64,000 nt of DNA from Rhodospirillaceae bacterium (lineage in GTDB: Bacteria > Pseudomonadota > Alphaproteobacteria > Rhodospirillales > Rhodospirillaceae), in the NCBI GenBank assembly GCA_028822445.1, contig JAPKDQ010000002.1, positions 496,001-560,000 of the forward strand, written 5' to 3'. How positions within the stretch are numbered: position 1 is the first letter of the stretch; each line of letters starts with the position of its first letter. Below the pieces are notes generated by a model. That model had not been told where the DNA came from and made no database searches. It saw nothing but the letters and a program-made list of their open reading frames with translations. A program made the position numbers and the translations under genes. Below, piece by piece: positions 18,529 through 28,039 of this stretch.

Positions 18529-19593
18529 TTACGGTTTCCGACCATAGGTGAGCCATGGATAATTATTGGGGGGCATGCCCTCATATTTAACGTCTACAAA
18601 ACCGATCTCTTCCATCAGGCCGACCATGTCCATGGTAGACGACCCGCGCCAGAACGGTTCCCCGCCGTATGTTGCCATATAATCCGTTCGCCATGCACCG
18701 GTCTTGCTGAGGGCGTTGTAAGGGGCGACGTCACCGAACAATAAGTCACCACCTGATTCCAACGCGCGAAACCCTTCCCGGAGAACGCCTTCAATCACTT
18801 TCACGGGAAGCTCATGAAGAAGGATGTAGGACGTAAATAGTCCGCAACTGTCGTCGTCTAGGCCAGTGGCGCAGCCATCAGCGTGTAGCAGGTTCCAGCT
18901 GTGACCAGCCAAATTTCCATTCCGCTGTGCCTGTTCTAGTTGGGCGATGGAGATATCGCAGGCCGAAATTTTTGCCTCAGGAAAGACTTCAGCCAGCTGC
19001 ATTGTATAGGGGCCCGACGAGCAGCCAATCTCTACGACATGGGCGTAGTCTCTTCGCGGCGCTTGCTCGGCAAAGTTCTTGCGGTCTGCATAAATATCGG
19101 TTGCCTTGCCACCGGCGGCAGGTGGTTTAGTCGCTTTGCTAACGATATACCGGTGAACAAGTTCGCCATGAATGAAGCCCATGTGCCGGTGGCCGTCCCA
19201 GCCTCCCGTCGTGCGGTGAATGGGGTATGGCCAGTACTTAGGAACGTCGAGATCAGGCTCGTAGGCAAGGGTTGTCCCACCAGACGCTAATTTTTCGAAA
19301 TAAGGAGCGAGTTCTTCCTTAATCTCTTCAAAGGCTGCCGCAGCCGTGCGCCCGTGATGTTCACCATGCCATTCCCCGACCAAATTAGCGGTTCGGAATG
19401 CCGGCACTTTCGCTAGAACGCTTTCGATCTGCTTGGCGCGCTCGTCAAGATCACCAGCCAGGGTCTCATCGTTGAGGCCAGCGCTATCGAGAGCCTCCTG
19501 CTGATCTTCCATTAAGGGGGCGATGGAGGGGCTAAACGAAGACAAAAAATCTAGAGTCGCGCGACCGTGTTGGCGAAGAGTGTAATCCATCAT
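18529..19593 (-). CDS. Class I SAM-dependent methyltransferase
   Basis: About 354 residues; the ATG at 19593 (MMDYTLRQHGRA) has a GAGG element nine bases upstream, while an open-frame extension to 19683 adds an unlikely leader. The N-terminal half is helical with no recognised domain; the C-terminal half is a methyltransferase with motif I VEIGCSSGPYT, ISACDISIAQLEQA and a motif IV region LFTSYILLHELP. The LHEL element and FRALESGGDLLFGDV resemble methyltransferases that act on small molecules. Followed immediately by the copy B small gene. Substrate unknown. Confidence 0.85.
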   Translation of the reverse strand: MMDYTLRQHGRATLDFLSSFSPSIAPLMEDQQEALDSAGLNDETLAGDLDERAKQIESVLAKVPAFRTANLVGEWHGEHHGRTAAAAFEEIKEELAPYFEKLASGGTTLAYEPDLDVPKYWPYPIHRTTGGWDGHRHMGFIHGELVHRYIVSKATKPPAAGGKATDIYADRKNFAEQAPRRDYAHVVEIGCSSGPYTMQLAEVFPEAKISACDISIAQLEQAQRNGNLAGHSWNLLHADGCATGLDDDSCGLFTSYILLHELPVKVIEGVLREGFRALESGGDLLFGDVAPYNALSKTGAWRTDYMATYGGEPFWRGSSTMDMVGLMEEIGFVDVKYEGMPPNNYPWLTYGRKP

Positions 19594-19820
19594 GGGAGGA
19601 GACCTCACGTAGACGTTAAGAATGATGGAATTTATCAACCGGCGCGTATAAGGGCCAGGAAACCCATGGAAAGAGCCGTACAATGACTAATTGCTTCTAA
19701 GTATGCGTTCAGTGCTTCAAATGCCGGGCTTTCTAACGGTCTTCTTTGGTCTCCTCGCGCCGCTATGATAAAGCTAGATTGAGTTGAAATGCAGACCAAG
19801 CTCATCCTAGGAAACTGACT

Positions 19821-21986
19821 ATGACTTTTCATCCGTCTCTCCCAACGCCTAAGACCCCAAAATTAAGTCGACGCACCTTTTTCGTGACATCTGCGGCTGC
19901 TGGTGGGCTTGTGCTTGGAGTTCGATTGCCACAATCGGAAGCGGCTGCGGCAACGGATGAGGGCTCTGAGTTCAACGCTTTTGTTCAGGTGATGCCCGAT
20001 AATCGGGTTTCCATCGTTGTGCCAGGCGTTGAGATCGGCCAGGGCGTTTACACGACGTTACCAAAGATCGTCGCGGAAGAGATGGATGCGAATTGGGATT
20101 TAGTAGAAGTTCGGCTGGCGACGGCGAACCCGGCGTATGGTAATCCCGCTAAAGAGGGCCGCCAAGCCACTGGTGGGTCCGACGCCACGCGTGGCTACTA
20201 CGATGTTCTCCGTAAGTCTGGTGCAGCAGCAAAAGAAATGCTCGTCCGCGCAGCGGCGGCAAAATTAAAGGTTGATGCGGCTGAGCTGTCCGTTGACCGC
20301 GGAATTATTTTGCACAGGAAATCTGACCGGGCTCTGAGCTTCGGGGACGTCGCTGACGCTGCCTCCAGGCTCGTGCCGCTGGAAGAACCTGCGCTCAAGG
20401 ACCGCTCCTCGTTTAAACTGTTAGGCAAGGTTGTGCCGCGTAAAGATACGCCAGCCAAAGTCGACGGTTCGGCAGAATTTGGTGCGGATGTCGCGCTTGA
20501 AGGCAAGTTATTTGCAGCGCTTAGGACGTCACCGGTTTATGGCGGTGAGATCGTCAGTGACAATAGAGACGCTCTCTTGTCTAACCCTGGTGTTGTCGCA
20601 ATCACAAATGTCGATGGTGGCATCGCCGTTATTGCTGACACGTTTTGGCAGGCGAAGAAGGCGGCTGAATTGCTCGATGTTGAGTGGGACTTTAAGGGCG
20701 GTGATAGCCTCAATTCTCATGATATGTGGGAAGAGATGCGCGCCTCTTTGACCGACGAAGCGCGCCCCTTCTTTGGTACCAAAGGAGATGCGCCAGCCAC
20801 AATCGAAAGCGCGACGAAGGTATTTGAGGCGGACTATGAAGTGCCGTTTCTCGCCCACGCCTGCATGGAGCCAATGGCATCCACGGCGATGGTGACGGAT
20901 ACCACATGTCAGATGTGGTCTCCTCATCAACAGCAAGATAGGGCGCGGGAAGAGGCCGCTAAAATTACTGGGTTGCCGCTTAAAGATGTGCAACTGCAAA
21001 ACACCTTTGCTGGCGGCGGGTTTGGCAGAAAATGGGAGCCGGATTTTGCACGCCAGTCGGTCCAAGCAGCCATGGCTGTCACTGGTCGTCCGGTTAGTCT
21101 CATTTGGACCCGTGAGCAAGACGTTCAACATGATTTCTATCGCGCGGCGTATGTCGCAAGAATAAAAGCCGCACTAGATGACGATGGCAATTTAATTGCG
21201 ATGCATAGCCGCCTCGCAGGTGAGTCGATTCTTCAGTTCCAGAATCGCCCGAAGAATTTTCCTGATCCGACATCCGTTAGTGGCGCCATTGGGGGCTCTT
21301 ATGCCATTCCAAACACACTCATAGATTACGTCGAATACAAGCCGGTGGTGCCGGTTGGATTCTGGCGCGGCGTATCGTCATCCCAGAATGGGTTTTTCTC
21401 TGAAAGCGCCATGGATGAGTTGGCGTATTTTGCTGGCAAAGACCCGTATGAGTTCCGGCGTAATTTGGTTGTCGACAAGCCACGTGAGCTTGCCGTGTTG
21501 AACAAGGTCGCCGAGATGGCTGGCTGGGGCAGGGAGTTGCCTGCGGGGCGTGGCCTAGGCATCGCCTTTTGTCCTGGCTTTGGCTCGGTCAACGCGCAGG
21601 TCGCTGAAGTTGATATTTCAGGCGGTGATCTTGAAGTGGTGAAGATCTGGTGTGCGTACGACTGTGGTTTCGCACTTGATCCGTCTAACGTCGTCCATCA
21701 AATGGAAAGCGGCATCACCTATGCTCTGAGTGCGGCCCTATTTGGCGAAATTACACTTAAAGATGGTGTGGTCGAGCAGTCTAATTTTCACGACTATGAC
21801 GTGATGCGGTTAGCCAATATGCCTGAGATTGAGGTCGAGTTGATCGAATCCGAAGAAATTGTTGGTGGTGTTGGCGAAGCCGCTGTGCCGGCTGCTGCGC
21901 CTGCCGTCGCTAATGCAATCTTTGCAGCGACCGGGCAAAGGCTACGCCGGCTTCCATTGCCAACCTCGGGTTATGGAACCGCATAA
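19821..21986 (+). CDS. Molybdopterin hydroxylase large subunit (isoquinoline 1-oxidoreductase beta-like)
   Basis: Xanthine-oxidase-family hydroxylase subunit that inserts water-derived oxygen into aromatic heterocycles or aldehydes. 721 residues in the IorB arrangement. A twin-arginine signal (KLSRRTFFVTSAAAGG) suggests folded export to the periplasm. Family motifs: EIGQGVYTTLPKIVAEE, HACMEPMASTA, AGGGFGRK and the catalytic Glu in GGVGEA (E686). The usual partner, a small 2Fe-2S subunit (IorA-like), is not adjacent and was not found in the window, so electron transfer must use a distant or different partner. Substrate not predictable. Confidence 0.92.
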   Translation: MTFHPSLPTPKTPKLSRRTFFVTSAAAGGLVLGVRLPQSEAAAATDEGSEFNAFVQVMPDNRVSIVVPGVEIGQGVYTTLPKIVAEEMDANWDLVEVRLATANPAYGNPAKEGRQATGGSDATRGYYDVLRKSGAAAKEMLVRAAAAKLKVDAAELSVDRGIILHRKSDRALSFGDVADAASRLVPLEEPALKDRSSFKLLGKVVPRKDTPAKVDGSAEFGADVALEGKLFAALRTSPVYGGEIVSDNRDALLSNPGVVAITNVDGGIAVIADTFWQAKKAAELLDVEWDFKGGDSLNSHDMWEEMRASLTDEARPFFGTKGDAPATIESATKVFEADYEVPFLAHACMEPMASTAMVTDTTCQMWSPHQQQDRAREEAAKITGLPLKDVQLQNTFAGGGFGRKWEPDFARQSVQAAMAVTGRPVSLIWTREQDVQHDFYRAAYVARIKAALDDDGNLIAMHSRLAGESILQFQNRPKNFPDPTSVSGAIGGSYAIPNTLIDYVEYKPVVPVGFWRGVSSSQNGFFSESAMDELAYFAGKDPYEFRRNLVVDKPRELAVLNKVAEMAGWGRELPAGRGLGIAFCPGFGSVNAQVAEVDISGGDLEVVKIWCAYDCGFALDPSNVVHQMESGITYALSAALFGEITLKDGVVEQSNFHDYDVMRLANMPEIEVELIESEEIVGGVGEAAVPAAAPAVANAIFAATGQRLRRLPLPTSGYGTA

Positions 21987-22081
21987 TAACCTCGAGACCC
22001 TCCTAGCGGCCTGCGGAGGCCTTCTCTAGAGTTAAACATTGTTAGGTGCGCTGAGGTGCGCATACCTTTGGGGTGTAGCGT

Positions 22082-23494
22082 GTGATGATTCGATCAATGA
22101 TCTTGCTGGCTGCTATGGCGTTGTCGCCAGCGGTTTTGGCTCAGTCCGACGAGGGCTTAAGTGCTGGCGACGTCGTTAAAGATTGTGATGATTGCCCAGA
22201 GCTGGTCGTGCTCCCAAGCGGGACGTTCATGATGGGTACGCCGATCAGTGACCGTGAGGTTGATCTCGTGCGTGGCGAGGGGCCGCAAGTCAAAGTCACG
22301 ATTGATTACATGTTTGCTGTAGGCAAATTTGAAGTCACCCACGGTCAATTTAAAGCCTTCGTTAAAGCGACCGGGCATGTGGTGAAAGACGAGTGCCGCG
22401 TCTGGAACGATGACGCCGGTTTTAACAATGACCCGACAGCGAGTTGGCAAGATCGTCGGCAGCCGAAGCGGGTCAAAGGTGTGCACCCGGTCGGCTGTGT
22501 CTCATGGAATGACGCGAAGGCTTATGTGGATTGGCTGGCGCAGGTTTCAGGAAAGCGCTACCGCCTCCTGAGTGAAGCCGAATGGGAATATGCAGCGCGA
22601 GCCGGAACAACAACTTCTCGGTTCTGGGGCAATAGTTCGGGCCAGGCCTGTGCTTGGGCCAACACCTTTGACCTTGATGGCGCTGAAGAGTACCCGTTCC
22701 CCTGGTTCCCCGCGACGTGCCGCGATGGCTACGCGGACCTTGCGCCGGTCGGACAATTCAAACCGAATAATTTTGGTTTGTACGACATGATAGGCAACGT
22801 CTGGGAGTGGACTGAAGATTGTTGGGCGGCGACGCATGTTGGTCGCCCGCGCGATGGCTCAGCCTGGAAATGGGATGTGGGATGTGACCGTCATACGACC
22901 CGCGGTGGCGGTTGGCTCTCTGCGCCTGAACGAAACCGCATTGCATGGCCTGGTCGCGACCCCATCGAGAAACGCAATACCCAATTTGGATTCCGGGTCG
23001 CGCGTGACCTTGGTGAAGTGGGTGACGATGGAAGTATTCGCCGCATGACATTGTTCACCTCTGACGTTGAATTGTCGAAGTCTTTTTGGGCGGATGCCAT
23101 GGGATATCGCGTGACCTTTGAAGACCCCGCGTTTGGTGGTGAAGAAACGGCGGAATCGTTGAGCCTGGATGACGGAAATAGAGCGCACTTTGTTATGATG
23201 ACCCCGGCCAATGATGTCGGCCCGATGATTGGGCTACTTGGGTCCAGTGGCGATGAGTTCAAACCGATTGAACGTGAGGGCACGCAGCGTCCCCGCGCGG
23301 GTGAGTCGCTCTTGGTCGTTAAGGTGCCGGACATTTTTGCAACGTTCGAGGCTTTGGAAGCCATGGGTGTGCGCATTGCATCGAAGCCGTCACGTCTGTC
23401 AGGGCAGATGACCAGCGTGGTTGGATATGCGGGTACTGTTTACACGCCAGATGGAATGCGGATCAATGTGCAGCAGGTCGACTCGGGCGGTTAG
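22082..23494 (+). CDS. FGE-sulfatase-fold protein fused to a VOC domain
   Basis: 470 residues with a signal peptide (to about AQS, residue 22). Residues 35-310 form an FGE/SUMF1-type domain: CDDCPELVVLPSGTFMMG, FEVTHGQFKAF, YRLLSEAEWEYAARAG, GLYDMIGNVWEWTEDC, TRGGGW and FGFRVARD. The active-site cysteines of true formylglycine-generating enzymes are not seen in the RGGGW...GFR segment, so sulfatase activation is unlikely. Residues about 318-466 form a vicinal-oxygen-chelate (glyoxalase-like) domain (LFTSDVELSKSFWADAMGYRV, then YTPDGMRINVQQ). I do not know this fusion as a described architecture. A second FGE-like gene lies at 25356..26288, with an amine oxidase between them. Confidence 0.88.
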   Translation: MMIRSMILLAAMALSPAVLAQSDEGLSAGDVVKDCDDCPELVVLPSGTFMMGTPISDREVDLVRGEGPQVKVTIDYMFAVGKFEVTHGQFKAFVKATGHVVKDECRVWNDDAGFNNDPTASWQDRRQPKRVKGVHPVGCVSWNDAKAYVDWLAQVSGKRYRLLSEAEWEYAARAGTTTSRFWGNSSGQACAWANTFDLDGAEEYPFPWFPATCRDGYADLAPVGQFKPNNFGLYDMIGNVWEWTEDCWAATHVGRPRDGSAWKWDVGCDRHTTRGGGWLSAPERNRIAWPGRDPIEKRNTQFGFRVARDLGEVGDDGSIRRMTLFTSDVELSKSFWADAMGYRVTFEDPAFGGEETAESLSLDDGNRAHFVMMTPANDVGPMIGLLGSSGDEFKPIEREGTQRPRAGESLLVVKVPDIFATFEALEAMGVRIASKPSRLSGQMTSVVGYAGTVYTPDGMRINVQQVDSGG

Positions 23495-23683
23495 GTAGTT
23501 AAAAAAGTCGAAAATAAGTGTATCGGGCCCATGCACTGTTCGTTCTAAGGAATGGGCCCATGCGCCACTAAAAACGGCACGAAACAATGTCGCTTTTAAA
23601 AGTTAGCAAGAAAAAATTGCATTGCGGGTACACATAGAAAATTCCGTAATGCTTCATTTAACGGCCCCGATACGGAGATCATC

Positions 23684-25123
23684 ATGACTCATTCTGCCAA
23701 GCGATCCTTCGCACGTCGAACAAGCCTTGGCTTGATGGCAGGCACTGCTATTGCGTCTACGCTCACGTCTAAGCGCGCGATGGCGGCTGATAGTGCGGAT
23801 GTGGTGATTATTGGGGCGGGCCTCTCTGGACTGACCGCTGCTAGTTGGCTCGAGAGCGAGGGCTTCACGACAACGATTGTCGAAGCCAAAAGCCGTATCG
23901 GCGGGCGCTGCTACACCATGACCGACTTACCGGGCAAGCCCGAGGCCGGTGGATCGTCGGTCGGCGCTATGTACGCACGCTTTATTGATTTCTGTGATCG
24001 CCTTGGCGTCAAGAGATCCCCGACGACATTTAGCGGGTTTGGTAGTCACATCCATATCAAGGGTGCAAATATTCTGAACAAGGATTGGGCTGACCATGAG
24101 CTCAATCCATTCCAGGGCGCTGCTAAAACTCTAACGCCTTCCGCCTACCGGTTTCGCATGATTGACAGGTATAGTTTGTTTGATGACCTCGAATCCTGGT
24201 GGGAGCCTGAGATTACGGCACAGGATGTGTCCCTGCGAGATATGATGCTGGCCAATGGTCATAGCGAAGCGGAAATCCGTTTAGGCATGGATACCAATCC
24301 AGGCTACGGCCACACCATTGATGATTTATCATCGGTGCACATGATGCATGTGTGGAATTTTTCAAAAGCTCAATCTGAACCGGAACTGCCGCACTTCTGG
24401 AAAATTGAGGGTGGCAACTCGAGCCTGGTGAGCGCGATGGCTAGCGCTATGACCGGTGCTATTCATCGCAACACGCCCATTGCCGGAATTCGTACCGGTG
24501 GTGCGGGTGTCGAAGTTGTTGCTGAAGATGGCCGCGTGTTTACCGGCAAGCGTGTGATTGTGACACTGCCATTCTCGGCCTTGAAATTTGTTTCCTTTGA
24601 TCCGCGCATCACGGGCTTGCAAGCGGAAGCGATTCAAACCATGCCCTATGGCTCGTGCTTCCATGCTTTTATCGAGACGGACGCGCCCTATTGGGAAAAC
24701 GATGGGCTGCCTGCTGGTATGTGGATGGACACGTCTCCGGGTCGGGTGCGCCCGCAAACCGAAGGGGATGAAGCCGTCGGCATGTACATATTCTCGACGG
24801 GCCGGCTGGCAGAATTTCTTAACCGCATTACGAAGGAGCAAGCTGAAGCGCGCATCATTGCAGATCTTGTTGCAGCTAGACCGGCGGCTAAAGGCAAGGT
24901 GCGTGTCGCGCGATCCTGGTCGTGGGCGAAAGACCCCTACGCCGGCGGCATGTATGCTTATTGGCGGCCAGGTATGATCGCCAAATACAAAGAAACCATG
25001 TCTCAACCTTCCGGCCCCATTCACTTCGCTGGCGAGCACACATCGCAGTCCACGCGCGGCCTAGAAGGCGCAATGGAATCCGGCGAACGGGCGGCGTTCG
25101 AAGTGCTGGATGTGCTGGGGTAA
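23684..25123 (+). CDS. Exported FAD-dependent amine oxidase, copy 1
   Basis: Flavin monoamine oxidase family; oxidises amines to imines with peroxide or electron-acceptor release. 479 residues. A twin-arginine-type leader (RRTSLGLMAG at 11-20) ends near AMAAD. The Rossmann FAD motif GAGLSGLTAA begins at residue 44, followed by EAKSRIGGRCYT; the C-terminal FAD signature is HFAGEHTSQSTRGLEGAMESGERAA. Paralogous to the protein at 34628..36097 but clearly diverged. It sits between two FGE-like genes. The substrate amine is unknown; related sequences include polyamine and aromatic amine oxidases. Confidence 0.92.
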   Translation: MTHSAKRSFARRTSLGLMAGTAIASTLTSKRAMAADSADVVIIGAGLSGLTAASWLESEGFTTTIVEAKSRIGGRCYTMTDLPGKPEAGGSSVGAMYARFIDFCDRLGVKRSPTTFSGFGSHIHIKGANILNKDWADHELNPFQGAAKTLTPSAYRFRMIDRYSLFDDLESWWEPEITAQDVSLRDMMLANGHSEAEIRLGMDTNPGYGHTIDDLSSVHMMHVWNFSKAQSEPELPHFWKIEGGNSSLVSAMASAMTGAIHRNTPIAGIRTGGAGVEVVAEDGRVFTGKRVIVTLPFSALKFVSFDPRITGLQAEAIQTMPYGSCFHAFIETDAPYWENDGLPAGMWMDTSPGRVRPQTEGDEAVGMYIFSTGRLAEFLNRITKEQAEARIIADLVAARPAAKGKVRVARSWSWAKDPYAGGMYAYWRPGMIAKYKETMSQPSGPIHFAGEHTSQSTRGLEGAMESGERAAFEVLDVLG

Positions 25124-25355
25124 CGCTCAAAGCCTTGGAGTTGCGCTCACGGTGGGTGCTGGTTAAAAGAGATTATTCAGGACGCTACCGACGGTCAATT
25201 TCTGTTTGCCGCCGCCCCATTTATTCAGTTTCGTGTTCTGTTATTCATGTCTGTTTGCACAAACAACGCGTGCGACGGCATTGGAATTGGCTAGCGCTGC
25301 TGCTCCATGACCTAAGTCGAGGTATGGCTGGGCTGTTGAATTTTATGTAGGCGCC

Positions 25356-26288
25356 TTAATTTTCAACCGTTAAAGAAACACGGAAGCCGAGCAATTGGCT
25401 GTGATACAGCGCACCATCGCTGGCTTGTGCAGCTGCACGGACCCAGTCAGTGCCCGATGCCCATGAGCCACCGCGCGGGACGCGTTTGGTGCAGTCGCCA
25501 TCATCCTCGCCGCGCCACGCGCTTCCGTCTGCCGGCGCTTGGTTCATGTCAGCATGGGTGCAGTCAGCGGTCCACTCCCACGCATTGCCTAACATATCGT
25601 GCAGACCCCATGGGTTGGCGTTGTAGCTGCCGACAGGTGCTGTGCGTTCTTGGCCATCGTCACAGGCGAACACGGGCGCGTAATCATACAAGCGGCGAAA
25701 GGTTGTGTCGGCTACATTGGCGTTGGCACAGGCGTCGCTGCTGGAAGTGCCCCAGTACCAAGGCCCCCGCGTGCCAGCACGGGTGGCGTATTCATATTCT
25801 GTTGACGATAACAATCGGTATGGCTTACCCGTGGTTTTGGCCAACCACGCAGCATAGGCCTCTGCATCTATGCCACTGACACAGACAACCGGGTGGTCTT
25901 CACGCTGGTTGTATCCTGGGGCATCCCAATCGTGATCGCGGATGAATCCCAAGACCCGGTCAAAGGTCCAGGTGTTGCAGCCTTCCCGGCCTGGTTCGTT
26001 GATCGTTCGATAACCTGTAGTTTTTATGAAGGCGCGGTACTGGGCGCGAGTCGTTTCTGTTTTTGCTACGGCTAGCGTGTAGGCAATGGTGACTTCTCGA
26101 ATCGGCCCGTCTCCCCCTTTACGGTTTGCGACCCAGGGCTCTGATCCCAGAATTGCGGTGCCGGACGGGACCTGAACCATCTCGGGGCAATCGTCGCAGT
26201 CCTGAAACGACCCTGCTGTTGCTTGGTCCGCGAAGGCGAGGCCAGCGCTTAGGCCCAGTGTGCCGAATAGTATATGGATTCGCGTCAT
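25356..26288 (-). CDS. FGE-sulfatase-fold protein, single-domain
   Basis: 310 residues from ATG at 26288 (MTRIHILFGTLGLSAG), which starts a signal peptide; an earlier start at 26348 is possible. The domain matches the other FGE-like protein: QDCDDCPEMVQVPSGTAILG, KTETTRAQYRAFI, YRLLSSTEYEYATRAGT, GLHDMLGNAWEWTADC and PRGGSWASG. As there, no catalytic cysteine is seen in the RGGSW...LGFRV segment. Such domains occur in proteins that bind or process small molecules, for example EgtB-like enzymes; the role here is unknown. Convergent with the amine oxidase gene. Confidence 0.88.
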   Translation of the reverse strand: MTRIHILFGTLGLSAGLAFADQATAGSFQDCDDCPEMVQVPSGTAILGSEPWVANRKGGDGPIREVTIAYTLAVAKTETTRAQYRAFIKTTGYRTINEPGREGCNTWTFDRVLGFIRDHDWDAPGYNQREDHPVVCVSGIDAEAYAAWLAKTTGKPYRLLSSTEYEYATRAGTRGPWYWGTSSSDACANANVADTTFRRLYDYAPVFACDDGQERTAPVGSYNANPWGLHDMLGNAWEWTADCTHADMNQAPADGSAWRGEDDGDCTKRVPRGGSWASGTDWVRAAAQASDGALYHSQLLGFRVSLTVEN

Positions 26289-26417
26289 GTCCTGGTTTTC
26301 CATTGTTTGGCCGCAGTCTGGGGCCACCTTATACGACGTTATGCCCAAAGGTCTTGCCAGACGAAGCTCGCTCGGGTGTCATGGCGGTGAAGTTGATGTT
26401 TTCGGAGAGGGTTTTCT

Positions 26418-26549
26418 ATGAGAACGAAGTCGATTGGATCATTGATCGCGGCTGCTGCCCTATTATCGGGCTGCACGCCGGATGGCATTGGGCCGGAAAA
26501 CTATCAGTCTCGGAACCCTACCTGGGGTCAAGCGATGCAGGAGGTTTAG
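26418..26549 (+). CDS. Small predicted lipoprotein (43 residues)
   Basis: ATG at 26418, preceded by GGAGAGGG, opens a 43-codon frame. Its first 19 residues form a lipoprotein signal: basic MRTKS, a hydrophobic alanine-rich core and the lipobox LSGC. The mature part is about 24 residues (TPDGIGPENYQSRNPTWG...). The stop is four bases before the ATG of the TPR gene, and the GGAGG of its last codons can serve as that gene's ribosome site, so the two appear coupled. No known family recognised. Confidence 0.65.
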   Translation: MRTKSIGSLIAAAALLSGCTPDGIGPENYQSRNPTWGQAMQEV

Positions 26550-26553
26550 GGGC

Positions 26554-27942
26554 ATGTCAGTCCTGACAGATCACGTTGGTTTGGAGGTTACGGCCGCAAG
26601 CCAAGAGGCCGTTGATGCGTTTGATTGCACCCTCGTCGCCTATCTTCGGTTCGGTAATGATATAGGCGATTTACTGAAGGCCACATATTCTCTTGATAGT
26701 GAAATGCTACTCGCCAATGTTCTGCGCGGATACTTTATGCAGATGATGGGCGTACGGGCTCTCGTGCCAAAGGCGCAACAAGCGCTTGAGGCGGCGCAGG
26801 GTGGCACGGCCATAGCAACGCCAAGAGAGCAGTTGCACGTGAAGGCTCTGGAGGCGTGGTGCAACCTTGATCTCTTCGGAGCATCAGAGGCTTGGGAAGC
26901 ATGCATCCGTGACTATCCCATGGATGTGTTGGCGGTAAAGATGCTGCACTACTCACACTTCTATGTGGGCGATTCTATAAACTTGCGCAATTCCGTTGGC
27001 CGAGTTTGGCATGCCTGGGAGGGGCGCGAGGACCTAGAAACCTATGGCTATATGTTGTCTATGCGGGCATTTGGGTTAGAAGAAACTGGGGATTACGCCC
27101 AGGCTGAGTCCCTCGGACGCGCGGCCAACAATCTCAATGAATCGGACGCCTGGGCGGTTCACACCGTCGCCCATGTCTGTGAGATGGAAGATCGCCAGAC
27201 TGACGGAATCGTCTGGCTTAATGCTAAGGGTGGATACCGAAACTGGAATAATTTCCGCCATCACCTGGCCTGGCATAAAGGTCTAATGTTGTTTGAAGTC
27301 GGACGGCATGACGAGGTATTAGCTCTCTACGACGACGGCATTTTCGACCCTGACTCAAATGAGTATCTGGACCTGACCAACGACATTTCGATTTTGGCGC
27401 GCCTCGACTTTGAGGGTATCGATGTCGGCGACCGTTGGAACGTGCTTGGAGAGAAAGCCAAGGGTCGTGTTGATGATAAATTGTTAGCTTTCGTTGATGC
27501 GCACTTTGCGTTAGCGCTAGGTACAATAGACAACGAGGCCGCGCGCAACTACGTGTCTTCCATTGACGACTACCGTGACTCAAAAGATGACACCTATGCG
27601 CATATTGCTCAGGTGGTTGGGTATGATTTGTGTGACGCGCTTGTGGCCTATCGCGCCAAGGACTTCGTTGGCTGTGTCGATGCGCTTGAGCCCGTGCGGG
27701 ATCATGTTGAATTGATTGGTGGCTCGAATGCGCAGCGAGATTTGTTTGCGCAAATTCTCATCGATGCAGCGATTCGATCTGAACAGTGGTCGTTGGCCCG
27801 GAGTTTGCTATCTGAGCGTACCGCGTTGAAGCCAAGGAACGTGAGGGCGTGGCGCCAGCTATCCATGACCCTAAAGTCTATGGGTGATGACGCGGGCTAT
27901 CAGTTGGCCTCCATTAAGGCTGATGCTGCTGGAAGGAGTTAG
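26554..27942 (+). CDS. TTC38-like tetratricopeptide repeat protein
   Basis: 462 residues from ATG at 26554 (MSVLTDHVGLEV). Belongs to the TPR-38 type family by its motif set: RFGNDIGDLLKATYSLD near the N-terminus, AVHTVAHVCEMEDRQTDGIVWL, then FRHHLAWHKGLMLFEVGRHDEVLALYDDGI. The family is a cytoplasmic helical repeat protein without an assigned reaction. Start is coupled to the small lipoprotein upstream. No signal peptide. A longer frame from 26482 overlaps the lipoprotein and was not used. Confidence 0.85.
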   Translation: MSVLTDHVGLEVTAASQEAVDAFDCTLVAYLRFGNDIGDLLKATYSLDSEMLLANVLRGYFMQMMGVRALVPKAQQALEAAQGGTAIATPREQLHVKALEAWCNLDLFGASEAWEACIRDYPMDVLAVKMLHYSHFYVGDSINLRNSVGRVWHAWEGREDLETYGYMLSMRAFGLEETGDYAQAESLGRAANNLNESDAWAVHTVAHVCEMEDRQTDGIVWLNAKGGYRNWNNFRHHLAWHKGLMLFEVGRHDEVLALYDDGIFDPDSNEYLDLTNDISILARLDFEGIDVGDRWNVLGEKAKGRVDDKLLAFVDAHFALALGTIDNEAARNYVSSIDDYRDSKDDTYAHIAQVVGYDLCDALVAYRAKDFVGCVDALEPVRDHVELIGGSNAQRDLFAQILIDAAIRSEQWSLARSLLSERTALKPRNVRAWRQLSMTLKSMGDDAGYQLASIKADAAGRS

Positions 27943-28039
27943 CCGCCACCCTTGCTCACCGTGCATACCCTTACCGCGGGCTATTAAACTCTAAATCTTC
28001 AGCCCAAAGCGGAAATGCTTGTCCGCATGTCACTTAGCT

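Noticed and set aside
23525-23559. GGGCCCAT/ATGGGCCC hairpin after the FGE-VOC gene
   Set aside because: Long 19-base loop and no following T-run; function cannot be supported.
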